Below are positions 24,845 through 36,518 of a stretch of 64,000 nucleotides of DNA, in pieces. Positions within the stretch are counted from its first letter, which is position 1. Every line of letters begins with the position of its first letter. The stretch is taken from positions 55,423,519-55,487,518 of the forward strand of contig CM049306.1 in the NCBI GenBank assembly GCA_026874595.1, written 5' to 3'. A program made the translations under genes and the position numbers. The notes beneath the pieces are model-generated. The model had not been told where the DNA came from, ran no database searches, and saw only the letters and a program-made list of their open reading frames with translations. The DNA comes from Sipunculus nudus (taxonomy: Eukaryota > Annelida > Sipuncula > Golfingiida > Sipunculidae).

Positions 24845-27478
24845 AAACAAGGGACCTATGGGTCACGATGCTCAGCTGTTATATATGATAAAAAAATATT
24901 ATTTAGAAATGAGGCACATGCTGGTTTTGTGTGGTAATAAATATAAGCTGTATTATGAGTTGTTGTTGTTTAGCTTATGTATGATTTTGATAGTACCTTT
25001 GGAGACAGGGAAGAGGATTGATTTCATTTATTTTATTAACAAATGGAGTACTACTGTCACACAGATTTTGACTTGGCCATATAACTTTTAAGCAGAACAT
25101 ATAATATAAGAGTTTAACTATTTATTAAAAAAATTACAAATATTGTCCCAAATATAATTTTTATTAAAAATAATAAGAGAATCATATGATTTTTTAAAAT
25201 GAAATATAACTGATATGATTATTAAAATAATATTAAAGAATATATTCATGAATGCATTCATGAATACATTTTGAAAGTATTTGCACGAGTATTCATATAC
25301 TTTCATTTTTACCTGAATTCCCATTCTTTATGCAAGAAATTTTATAATGGAGTACATAATCATATTCGTATTTAAATACAATTACAAAGTATTCGCACCA
25401 TGTCTGGTATTTATTCAGTTTTCACCAAACAATGATGTTGAGAATCCAGAATATACAAATTTCACACATTTAAATAATGATCATAAGTACCTGGTTTTAT
25501 GGCTTTTATTTATATTAAAAAATAACTGTAAAAAAATTCATTTTGGACTAATTTCACATCAATGTTCACACTCGACACAGTAGGAATCTAGATTAATATT
25601 ATCAACTGCATCTTTGTCTATCATTAATTTCCTTCATATAATCCTTAATGATTAGTAATGAATAATATGATTTACTTCTTTATCATTAAAAATGAACTGA
25701 AAAATGCCATAGGTGACTGCATGGTGTTATTTGGAATATGTGACATTCTACCCATCGATACAAGATTCTTATATCATCAGTAACTGCAAGTTAATTTCCT
25801 GTTATTATAAACTAACAAATTCCTTTTCTATTTTTCTTTAATTTGTTATTAAAAACCAATAAAAATTTATTAATTTATTGTTTATTGTTATATTGTTGGT
25901 TAAAACTACTAGATGAGTTGGGTTGAACACCTGGATCAACTGTGGCTGGCCATAAGCTGCCTGGATTCTCCCCTCAAGCGTGCATAATTTGATGAAAGGT
26001 CAACAAGGTCAACATACAGGTGACTCAAGAGGGGCTGGAGAGAGCCAAAGTCTGACAGGGTCTCATAAAAAACATTAATAAAAGCTACAATATCTGGCAA
26101 ATTTCTTCCAGCTTTCTAAACTAAAAAGCTGAAATCCTTATGTGTGCATGATATGAAAATTATATCAACAGTGCTCACGGGAAACAAACGTGCCTTGGTC
26201 ACAGTTGGGCAAAATTTAAGGTACTAATTTTATATTTATACTAATAACTTATAAAATTTGGAAAATTCAGAACTAATTTTGGGTATTCAATTGAATCTTG
26301 ATTAAATAATGTTACATCCCTGACAAAAAAAATCTCTAGCTTCAGCAATGCCCTTGTTAAGGGAGTAAATATATTTCTTGATTTTTTACAAAGTGCATTA
26401 TGTTTGGGCCCATAACTTAAAAAAAAATACACAATACTGACATCATTTCTGGCATGTGCATAGTGAATGTATAGAAAAATATGTATATTATATATGATCC
26501 AAGTCAGATCAGTGGTTTTGATATTAGGCAGTCTTAAAGTGTTACATTGGGTTTTTAATGGAAAAATGAAGTTTTTCATTGATATCTCGAAGGAATTTAG
26601 TCCTAGTGACCAAATTCTTGGCATGGTAGGGGATTTTGGAGAAATCTAACTGTATGCCAAATTTAAGGAACTTAGAGCTGAAGCTCGGGAGCTGAGCTCT
26701 AGCAAACTGCATAACACTAGCAATATGTGACATGGTGCTTGAAAACTTGAATAAAATCTACAGTTTTTGATCAACTGGTTTCAAATTTTTGGTGTTAACA
26801 GTTGAAATGCTAACAAAAACATGCTGTGAAAATTAAATCCACAGCAGTTACAGCAAAAAAACGTGCCATGGTCAAAGTTGGGCAAAATTTAAGGTACCAA
26901 TTTTTTATTTTTGCTAATATTTTTAAAAATTTAAAAGATTTTGATCTAATTTTGGGTATACAATTTAATATTGATTAATAAAAGTAATATTACTGGAAAA
27001 AAAGTGCTTAGCTTTAACAAGTTTTGTGTTAAGTGATAAAATTTCTTTCCTGATTATTTACAAAATGCATTATGTTTGGGCCCATAACTTTTTTAAATTA
27101 AATAATACAGACCTAATTTCTGGCATGTACATAGGAATTATATAGAGGATTATTTATAGGAAATATGAGGAAAAACAGATGAGTGGTTTTGATATTAGGC
27201 AGTCCTAAAGTGTGAAAATAGGTTTTTAATAAAAAATTGAGGTTTTTCCTTAATTTCTCAAAGGAATGAAGTCGCAAAGACCCAGTTTTCGGCTTGGTAG
27301 GAGATCTTGGGGACATCTAACATTATGCTGAATTTTGGATTCCTTGGTCTTACGGTTTCAAAACGTGCCACATCTACGGACGGACGGACGGACGGCACGA
27401 CGGACGGACAGACGGACGGACGACGGACAATGGACCACGACTATAGCTCAGATGACTTATAGTCAGCTGAGCTAAAAA
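24845..27478 (+). mobile_element. Family 1a Helentron/HINE-like element, copy B
   Basis: Same orientation and structure as copy A, 9.1 kb downstream, with scattered single-base differences and very few indels (about 97% identity by eye). The left end is near 24845 with GGGACCTATGGGTC, then CTCAGCTG. Monomer starts are at 26188 and 26861 (673-bp period). The (ACGG)n tract is at 27375-27426 and the right hairpin at 27445-27473, followed by AAAAA. The similarity stops at the same left and right points in both copies while the flanks differ, so these are two insertions of one element rather than a larger segmental duplication. Confidence 0.82.
27445..27473 (+). other. Right-terminal hairpin of copy B
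   Basis: Same 13-bp arms and TAT loop as in copy A. The next bases after AAAAA belong to element C, with no spacer. Confidence 0.85.
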
Positions 27479-28362
27479 GTATGGTAGGAGATTTTGGGGA
27501 CATCTAAAATTATGCCAACAGCCTGGGGAGCATAGAGATGTGCACTGAATGACCTACAGTCATCAAAGTGGACTGCTTGATAATGCAAGGGAATACAACA
27601 AGAGCCTAAAAAAAATTCAATAACTAGCCTAATTTTGCAGCTTTTATTTTCAAATTTAAGATTTTAACAGATTAAATCCTTATGTATACATGCTGTGAAA
27701 ATTAAATCCACAGTACCCTAAGGAAAAAAACGTGCCGTGGCCAAAGTTGGGCAAAATTTAAGGTATCAATTTTATATTTTTGCCATTATTTAAAAAAATT
27801 TAACAGATTTTGATCTAATTTTTGGTATACAATTAAATTTTGATTAATTAAAGTTGTATTACTGGAAAAAAGTCCCTACCTTTAACACTTTTGGTCTTAA
27901 GTGACCAAATATCTTCCTGATTTTTTTACAAAGTCCATTATGTTTGGGCCCATAACTTTTTTAAATTATAAAATACTGACTTAATATCTGGCATGTACAT
28001 AGAAACTATATAGAGGAATATTTATGGTAAATATGAAGAAAACCAGATGAGTGGTTTTGATAATAGGCAGTCCTGAAGTGTGAAAATAGATTTCTAATAA
28101 AAAATTGAGGTTTTTCCTTAATTTCTCGAAGGAACGAAGTCCTATTGACCCAATTTTCGGCATCGTAGGAGATTTTGGGGACATCAAACTGTATGCCGAA
28201 TTTCAGATTCGTAGGTCCAACGGTGTCGAAACGTGCCAGTCTTACGGACGGACATCCGGACAGACGGATGGATGGACGGATGGACAGACAGACAGACGGA
28301 CGGACGACGGACAATGGACCACGACTATAGCTCAGATGACTTATAGTCAGCTGAGCTAAAAA
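27479..28362 (+). mobile_element. Truncated family 1a element, copy C, abutting copy B
   Basis: Starts abruptly at GTATGGTAGGAGATTTTGGG, which corresponds to the middle of a family 1a monomer (compare 17500-17520). It continues through ACGTGCC at about 27731 to its own (ACGG)n tract (28244-28312) and its own hairpin (28329-28357). Its internal sequence is more diverged from A and B than they are from each other, and its microsatellite carries a CATCCGGACAGACGG variant shared with 48861-48898. The left end is missing. Confidence 0.75.
28329..28357 (+). other. Right-terminal hairpin of copy C
   Basis: Arms AGCTCAGATGACT and AGTCAGCTGAGCT around a TAT loop, 884 bp downstream of the identical hairpin of copy B. 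Confidence 0.85.
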
Positions 28363-29267
28363 CTGAGGAATATCATAATTATCACAAATATGTATTCCTG
28401 CATCAATTGACAAAAACCAATATTATAATACAGTATATCAAGATACTGATACATTATGCCAGCATTAATGTGAATACACCCTGACCACTTTTTGATGATT
28501 CATTGTGTAATGCTGTATATCTGCACCAGCTGCAGCCAATCATATCCTGTATGTGGCCAATTCAAGTCCCGGAATACAATTACAATCACAGTCATGTATG
28601 AACAAGGAGAGAGATTATGCGGGTTAACACTTATATTCTAGTATTCATGATCAGTATAGTGTAGGGAACAAAATGGATATATGTGGTTTTGTTAGGAAAC
28701 TACACCATATTGCTTTGTCAGCAAGGTCTGTGATTAAACTTGGGACTCTGAATTTTTTTTTTCTATCTTTCTAATACTTCAATCATTTAGCTCATTTGGA
28801 TCCTATAAGGTGATTTCACTACATTATAAATGTGTCATTCAGCTTTCATTGTTCAACTGGTATGCAAGCCAAGTGATTTGAGCTGGGGGTATGCACTTAT
28901 CAAACTTGTATGCACTATTGTCTAACAGTCTTAGTATTATTCTATAAACATCTTAAAAACAGTTTAATATATTATGTTTCTTGGTTCAGTTGATAATCTG
29001 TTTCACCATGCTTGGTATCAAATGTCCCTCACAATGCTAAGAGCTGTGACCATCTTGCATACAACTGAGTGTCACAAGAAGTACAATCAAAGTAAAAAGT
29101 CAATACAAGTATGCTTTGGAGTGTCACAATGAGAAATATGCATGTATAACACAATGCCACTCAGATTTTGTTTTTACCAGTTGTACTTTTTGTCACATGA
29201 TAGACCATTTGTGATTAACAGAGATTATTCAGTTACTTCCCATCTAATTGTGCATGTTTTCATATAT
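28363..29267. other. Unique AT-rich non-coding DNA
   Basis: No gene, repeat or RNA is recognisable. Confidence 0.55.
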
Positions 29268-29700
29268 GTGTTCCTTTGGTACACTTTTGACATACCTCTT
29301 GTGCACTTTTGGTATTTATTCCTCGGTACACTTCTTGACTCAGTGTACCTTTTGCTATTTACTGTTTCTGGTATAATATTCCCTCTCTCTGCACAATGTT
29401 ACATACATACATCCCTTTTGTAATTTCCTACCTATCTCTGTGTCCTATTTTTTATGCACTCTTTTGGTACACTTCCTAAATCTATGCACCTTTTGGTACA
29501 TCATTGGACTCTTTTGGTACTTGAATTCCTTGCCTAATTCTGTGCCCCTTTTGGTAAGGGCTCCTTTGGCACACTTCTGGCCTAACTGTGTGCACCATTT
29601 GTGTGCACTCTTTTGCTTATTACCTACTAACCTCCACCAAATGATACATGAACATTTATTTGGGCACATGCCTTGTGCATCTTTTGGTGCCTCATTTTGG
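29268..29700. repeat. Degenerate minisatellite with CTTTTGGTAC core
   Basis: The words CTTTTGGTA, GGTACACTT and TGTGCAC(C)TTTTGG recur every 25-45 bp with heavy divergence. This looks like an old tandem repeat of about 30 bp. Open frames on both strands here have no recognisable domain and follow the repeat. Confidence 0.6.
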
Positions 29701-30437
29701 ATACTGCTTTAATACTTCACTTTTTGTATGAGCTCTCTTTTTATGTATTTGAAAGGAATTTCCCCATTATGAGAGTAAATTATACTTATCTCACACAGGA
29801 AAGTAACTCTACAAGGCATGCTGTTTATGGCTGACAATATAAAAGTAGCTTGGTTGTGTATGTCATAGGTTTGAGGTTGCTGACACTATAATACAACTGA
29901 AAAATAAAAACATTTCCTATATAATCTACTTCTAGATAACCTGTTTGGTATCTTGCCATACAATTTCCCATATAGTCTCTGGCATATTTTTTTGAAAATA
30001 AAAGTTAATACATGGTTATTGGCTAGAAATTAATTCTTAAATATATATTGAATCATGTCTAGGCCCCTGCAGGAACCCCTGAATTAATGCTAAAACACTG
30101 TAAATATTGTTGTTCTTCTGTTATACATACAAACACCATACTTTAGGAGGCAGCATGGTTATCAACTACAAGGTATCAGCTACCTTCATGAAAAAGAGTG
30201 ATAACACAGGTGATTCTCAGCATCCTCCACGCAGTCATGTCTTACACTGATATCGCTACTTCCTCTTATCAGACTGGGTTTAAGATTTGGCACCAGTTTC
30301 TTTCAAACTTAAGGTGTTCCAAACAAACTATGTTTTGATAGCAGATCAGGTTAAGATAATGCTGGTGAAATACATTAACCTCACACTTTTCTCTGGATAT
30401 CAATCTCACACTGTTCTCTAGAAAAATGACTTGACAT
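29701..30437. other. Unique AT-rich non-coding DNA
   Basis: Nothing recognisable before the left end of E1. Confidence 0.55.
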
Positions 30438-30444
30438 AAACAAG

Positions 30445-30474
30445 TGACCCATGGGTCATGACGCTCAGCTGACT
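30445..30474 (+). other. Left terminal palindrome and subterminal motif of E1
   Basis: TGACCCATGGGTCA is a perfect 14-bp palindrome. Four bases later GCTCAGCTGACT is the exact reverse complement of AGTCAGCTGAGC in the right hairpin. The same block recurs at 37567-37596 in E2. Confidence 0.85.
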
Positions 30475-30622
30475 GGGAAGAGATTCGCAAAAGGAAATTT
30501 TATCATCAGAATGGTAGTATATACCCATTCAACTGAAGCATCAAACAGATTAACCAACAGGCCAAGATTTAGTCTGTATTTATATATCTCAAAAATAGAG
30601 AAAAATGTGTAAACTTTTAAAA

Positions 30623-31795
30623 CTAGAATACGGGTAACCGACAAGTGACTACATGTATCTGCCAAAATCGGATAGTGAGGCATGGATTGAGTGGCAAGGG
30701 GAAATAGAGTGAGGTATGTTGCATATTAGCATGGATGTCTGCAGCCTAAATGTGTATGTAGGTTGTGCCACCTACCACAAATCCAGAAAGCTGTCCAAGT
30801 TGTATACACCTGCAAAATTTTAGGCAGAAAAGTCAAACCACTACATGTATATGAGCGATTTTTGCCCATGGCAGACAAACAGACAAACACTGTGCAAAAA
30901 TCTTTGCAGGTAACCCCTCCAGTTTTGTGTATGATAAAGACCTATGTGAGATCTAAACACATGCACAATTTTGGCCCAATGGGTCAAATGGTTCCTGAGA
31001 TATGAGCTTGGATGTGTCCAGCGTTAACTAGAATGTAGGTGGCGCCACCTGTCATAAAATCAAGAAAGCTGTCCACGATGTATAAACCTGCAAAATTTTA
31101 GGCAGTTATGTCGAACCACTACAGAGAAATGAGTAATTTTAGGCCACGGCAGACTAACAGACAGACACTGTGCAAACATTGTTACAGGTGGCACCACCAT
31201 TTTTTGTGTATGTTACAGAGCTATCAGAGGGCTACATTTGTATAAATTTTATTTCCTGATCGGTCAAACGGTTCCCGAGATATAAGCTTGGATGTCATCA
31301 GCGTGAACGTGAATGTAGGTGGCGCCACCTGTCATAAAATCAAGAAAGCTATCCTGGATGTATTCACATGACGAATTTCAGGTGAATTAGTCAATTCACT
31401 GCAGAGATATGAGTGATTTTAACCCAAGGCAGATGAACAGATGGACACTGTGCAAACATGGTTACAGGTGGCGCCACCATTTTTTGTGTATGTTATAAAG
31501 CAATCCAAGGGCTACATTTGTATCAATTTTATTTCCTGATCGGTCAAACGGTTCCCGAGATATGAGGGTTTATGAGTGGAAACAGACCCACAAATGGACA
31601 CTGGATAGAGAGGAAAGGTCAGAGGTCAATGCAAATTGGTTAGGCACCAGTTCACATGTGACCCGATAATAGGTGTAAGTTTGGGAAAAATAGGTCCATT
31701 AGTCTCCGAGGAGCTCTCTGGAAACGAACGCCCCTGCGGCGGAGGAACTTGGTCAAAAATATAGTATCCGCAAAACTTCGTTTTGGTGGATACAA
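30623..31795. mobile_element. Family 3 element nested in E1
   Basis: An insertion of about 1.17 kb between TAAACTTTTAA and AAATACAGGTGGC. The uninterrupted site is present in E2 at 37730-37750. The left end is CTAGAATACGGG, with GTATCTGCCAAAA near 30655. The right end has a GC-rich CTGCGGCGGAGG and a hairpin GTATCCGCAAAAC/GTTTTGGTGGATAC (31764-31793). Internal monomers carry GGTGGC[GA]CCACC at 31037, 31185, 31317 and 31465, spacing 148/132/148. A second, longer copy is at 59725-61303. I see no protein-coding capacity. Confidence 0.75.
31764..31793 (+). other. Right-terminal hairpin of the family 3 element
   Basis: A 13-bp arm GTATCCGCAAAAC pairs with GTTTTGGTGGATAC apart from one bulge, around TTC. 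The second copy has the same hairpin at 61272-61301 with CGG restored in the second arm. Confidence 0.8.
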
Positions 31796-34700
31796 AAATA
31801 CAGGTGGCTCCACCAGTCTGAAGAAACTAATAAAAACACTTAACGGTCAATATCCATGCAAAAAATCATGGTGATCTCTGCATTAGTTGTTCAGATACTT
31901 CAGTTTTTGTATTAAATTGTCCATTATTCTGAGGGATACTTCGGAGTCCTATAGCTTGAAGGATATGGGTAACAGAGACCTAATTTCAAGTTTCCACAGG
32001 CACCTTTCATGGGCCTCCTTGCATGACAAGAATGAAGATTCTAGGTCCAGTTGTTGCGATTTGTACCCTGTTGACAGATAACCACATTTTTAAAGGTCTC
32101 AAAAAAAAGAAAAAAATTCGTAAAAATTTGAAAAAAAAAATAGAGGTGGCACACCCAGTCTGCAGAAACTGATGGAACAGCTCATGATCAATATGTATGC
32201 CGAAAATCATGACCATCAGTGTTGTAGTTATTGAAATACTGCAGTTTTTGTATCAAATTTTCCATTATTCTGGGGGGGGGGGGGTGTATTTTGGACCCAT
32301 ACAGCTTAAAGAATATGGGTAACAGAGACCTAATTTCAAGTTTCCATGGAGACTTTTCATGGGTCTCCCTGTGTGTCAAGAATGAAGATTCTTGGTCCAG
32401 TTTTTATGATTTGTGCCCTGTTAACAGATGTTCATATCTTTAAAGGTCTCAAAAATACAGAAAAATTTCGTAAAAAAAACGAACAAATACAGGTGGTGCC
32501 ACCAGTCTGCAGAAACTTATGAAACACTCCATGATCAATATCCATGCAAACAATTATGGTTATCTCTGCATTAGTTGTTCAGTTACTTTAGCTTTTGTAT
32601 CAAATTTTCCATTATTCTGAGCTGTACTTTGGAGTGCCATAGCTCAAAGGATATGGGTAACAGAGACCAAATTTCAGGTTTCCATGGAGACTTATCATGG
32701 GTCTCCCTGTGTGTCAAGAATTAAGATTCTAAGTCCAGTCTTTATGATTTGTGCCTTGTTAACAGATGTTCACATTTTTAAAGGTCTCAAAAATAGAGAA
32801 AAAAATTCGTAAAAAATCGAAAAATACAGGTGGCGCCACCAGTCTGCACAAACTGATGAAACATCTCATGATCAATATGTATGTCGAAAATCATGACCAT
32901 CAGTGATGTAGTTAATGAGATATTGAAGTTTTTGTATGAAATTTTTGACTATTCTGGGGGGTAATTTTGAGCCCCATAGCTCGAAGGATATGGGTAACAG
33001 AGACCTAATTTCTGGTTTCCATGGAGACTTTTCATAGGTCTCTCAGTGTGTCGAAAATGAAGATTCTAGGTCCAGTCATTACGATTCGTGCCACGCTAAC
33101 AGATGACAGCATCCTCAAAGGTCTCAAAAATAGAGGAAAAAATCGTAAAAAATCAAACAGTACAGGTGGCGCCACCAGTCTGCAGGAACTGATCTAACAT
33201 CTCATGATCAATATGTATGCCAAAAATGAAGACCATCAGTGATGTAGTTATTGAGATATTGAAGTTTTTGTATGAAATTTTTTACTATTCTGGGTGGTAT
33301 TTTGGGGCCCCATAGCTCAAAGGATATGGGTAACAGAGACCTAATTTCTGGTTTCCATGGAGACTTATCATGGGTCTCCCTGTGTGTCAAGAACAAAGAT
33401 TCTAGGTCCAGTCGTTATGATTTGTACCCTGTTGACAGATAACTACATCCTTAAAGGTCTCAAAAATGGAGAAAACAATTCGTGAACATTGAAAAATACA
33501 GGTGGCGCCACCAGTCTGCACAAACTGATGAAACATCTCATGATCAATATGTATGTCGAAAATCATGACCATCAGTGATGTAGTTAATGAGATATTGAAG
33601 TTTTTGTATGAAATTTTTGACTATTCTGGGGGGTAATTTTGGGCCCCATAGCTCGAAGGATATGGGTAACAGAGACCTAATTTCTGGTTTCCATGGAGAC
33701 TTTTCATAGGTCTCTCAGTGTGTCGAAAATGAAGATTCTAGGTCCAGTCATTACAATTTGTGCCACGCTAACAGATGACAGCATCCTCAAAGGTCTCAAA
33801 AATAGAGGAAAAAATCGTAAAAAATCAAACAGTACAGGTGGCGCCACCAGTCTGCAGGAACTGATCTAACATCTCATGATCAATATGTATGCCAAAAATG
33901 AAGACCATCAGTGATGTAGTTATTGAGATATTGAAGTTTTTGTATGAAATTTTTTACTATTCTGGGTGGTATTTTGGGGCCCCATAGCTCAAAGGATATG
34001 GGTAACAGAGACCTAATTTCTGGTTTCCATGGAGACTTATCATGGGTCTCCCTGTGTGTCAAGAACAAAGATTCTAGGTCCAGTCGTTATGATTTGTACC
34101 CTGTTGACAGATAACTACATCCTTAAAGGTCTCAAAAATGGAGAAAACAATTCGTGAACATTGAAAAATACAGGTGGCGCCACCAGTCTGCACAAACTGA
34201 TGAAACATCTCATGATCAATATGTATGTCGAAAATCATGACCATCAGTGATGTAGTTAATGAGATATTGAAGTTTTTGTATGAAATTTTTGACTATTCTG
34301 GGGGGTAATTTTGGGCCCCATAGCTCGAAGGATATGGGTAACAGAGACCTAATTTCTGGTTTCCATGGAGACTTTTCATAGGTCTCTCAGTGTGTCGAAA
34401 ATGAAGATTCTAGGTCCAGTCATTACGATTTGTGCCACGCTAACAGATGACAGCATCCTCAAAGGTCTCAAAAATAGAGGAAAAAATCGTAAAAAATCAA
34501 ACAGTACAGGTGGTGCCACCAGTCTGCAGGAACTGATCGAACATCTCATGATCAATATGTATGCCAAAAATGAAGACCATCAGTGATGTAGTTATTGAGA
34601 TGTTGAAATTTTTGTATGAAATTTTTTACTATTCTGGGGGGTACTTTGGGGCCCCATAGCTCAAAGGATATGGGTAACAGAGACCTAATTTCTGGTTTCC

Positions 34701-35113
34701 AAGGAGATTTTTCATGGACCTCTCAGTGTGTCAAGAATTAAGATTCTAAGTCCAGTCTTTATGATTTGTGCCTTGTTAACAGATGTTCACATTTTTAAAG
34801 GTCTCAAAAATAGAGAAAAAAATTCGTAAAAAATCGAAAAATACAGGTGGCGCCACCAGTCTGCAGGAAGTGATGTAACATCTCATGATCAATATGTATG
34901 CCAAAAATCATGACCATCAGTCAAGTAGTTAATGAGATATTGAAGTTTTTGTATGAAATTTTTGACTTTTCTGGGGGGTACTTTGGGGCCACATAGCTCG
35001 AAGGATATGGGTAACAGAGACCTAATTTCTGGTTTCCAAGGAGATTTTTTATGGACCTCTCAGAATCCCAAGTTACAAGGTTCTAGGTCCAGCGGTTACG
35101 ATTTGTGCCTGGT
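31796..35113 (+). repeat. 336-bp tandem monomer array of E1
   Basis: Palindrome-to-palindrome spacings settle at 336 bp from 32828 on, after less regular 342, 347 and 337 bp steps. Alternate monomers are more alike, giving a 672-bp higher-order repeat; 32828-33499 and 33500-34171 differ at only a handful of positions. Each monomer has GGTGGCGCCACCAGTCTGCA, then GAGATATT about 89 bp later, then GGATATGGGTAACAGAGACC, GTTTCCATGGAGAC and AGATTCTAGGTCCAGT. Confidence 0.92.
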
Positions 35114-35172
35114 TAACGGACGGACAGACGGACAGACGGACGGACGGACAGACGGACAGACGGACGACGGAC
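35114..35172 (+). repeat. (ACGG/ACAG)n microsatellite of E1
   Basis: GGACGGACAGAC-type units run directly out of the last monomer: internal monomers read GTTAACAGATG where this one reads GTTAACGGACGG. Confidence 0.95.
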
Positions 35173-35188
35173 AAAGAGTGATCGCTAT

Positions 35189-35217
35189 AGCTCAGATGAC
35201 TTTCAGTCAGCTGAGCT
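35189..35217 (+). other. Right-terminal hairpin of E1
   Basis: Arms AGCTCAGATGACT and AGTCAGCTGAGCT (one mismatch), loop TTC, followed by AAAAA. Confidence 0.85.
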
Positions 35218-35221
35218 AAAA

Positions 35222-36518
35222 AGGTCACATTCTTTGATACATTAAAGCGTGAAATGCCTTATAAATTCAACCACCAGTTTTTCAACATCACTGCAATAAA
35301 TGTTCATCCACATGCATGAAGTTACAAAATAATGTGCAAGCCAATCAATGATCATGCAGATTTTACCAATTTACTTTTTAAGGTATAGGAATGTAATGAT
35401 ACATTCTCTCATGATCCATTATGTATCTCGAGACTTTGCTCACGATATGATACAAAATACAATACATATGTGATATACTATAATCTAGATTCCAAGCCCC
35501 ATGTCTCCTTGCATACAGAAATGTAAATAAGCTTACCCTTTTAAAATCTGTCCAAACCATCAATAAATTTTTATTTCTAAAATATTGGCTAAATAGCTAT
35601 ACCAATTAATTAGGCCATTTTACTCATTTCTTGCCAATGACATTTCACCTGAGATGCCTTACATGGCACTGAAATGGCTTTCCATCTAATAATCAAATAT
35701 CCTCAATGTATCAATACATCTGACAATACTGATACAATGTTTGACTTTGTATTGTAATGTATCAGTCCATCAGTGAATCTTTGGAGTCCTAAGTATACAG
35801 CTTAATTTGAAAAGCTTCTTCAATTTGCCACAATATAAAATGTATTTCTCCGTTTTTAAACTCATTATAGTCATACCACTCAATCTTATATATGTCCTGT
35901 GAGGTTACACTGACTGTTTAATGAAATTAAAATTAAATTTCCGTTCTATATATTACTCATGGGTTACCCCTTTATATGTAAAAATATGCCAAGGACCAGA
36001 TGAATGTTTTCATCAAATAAATAATAATCCTACATCATCCTATAAGTAACAATTTCACTGAAAGCAGTCTTTGTATGTCAATTTAATTATAGAAAGGTGG
36101 GATTAAAAGTACAGGCTTTCTTGGGTAAACAATGGGCACCATGGATGTCCTGGTGTCTGACAGGACAGGCCTTTGTCTCATATTGATATTTAATCAGTTC
36201 AGAGGACAGTATTACTTGCTGTGGCACTGTGTTAGCACGTTTACAAACAAACAAGCCACCAGCAGCTCGGTGCTGGCATATTACGAATGTGTGTAATATC
36301 AACAGTTTCTGCCGCCTCCATGTTTGCCTGCGGCCTGAAGGTGAGGGAATCAAGCCCATTCAGCAGGCTGTAAGGCTGTTATTTATATAACAGGGCTGCA
36401 GGTCTTCCTGGCATAGTAAGAGGGGGCACCTGTTTGTGAATACTAATGCTGAAATCTGGACCAGTCAATCACGTTTATAGGACAGAGGCATTGGGTTTTC
36501 TATCAGACGTGAATTTTA
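35222..36518. other. Unique non-coding DNA
   Basis: No exon is supportable. The 36090-36480 part is more GC-balanced and complex than its neighbours, with a FOX-like GTTTACAAACAAACA near 36239-36253 and CTTTGTCTCATATTGATATT. It could be regulatory DNA, but conservation cannot be tested here. Confidence 0.5.

Larger units (their letters stand above)
30438..35221 (+). mobile_element. Family 1b Helentron/HINE-like element E1 (interrupted)
   Basis: The left end has the perfect 14-bp palindrome TGACCCATGGGTCA (30445-30458), then TGAC, then GCTCAGCTGACT (30463-30474). The right end has an (ACGG)n tract (35114-35172) and a hairpin (35189-35217) whose outer arm contains AGTCAGCTGAGC, the exact inverse of the left motif. 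Between them are about ten monomers whose GGTGGCGCCACC-type palindromes start at 31802, 32144, 32491, 32828, 33164, 33500, 33836, 34172, 34508 and 34845. A 1.17-kb family 3 element splits the 5' part. Without it E1 would be about 3.6 kb. No coding region: identical open frames at 33208 and 33880 reflect monomer duplication. Confidence 0.82.

Noticed and set aside
15728-27478. Segmental duplication covering the whole interval between copies A and B
   Set aside because: Similarity ends at the element termini and flanks are unrelated, so separate insertions explain it.
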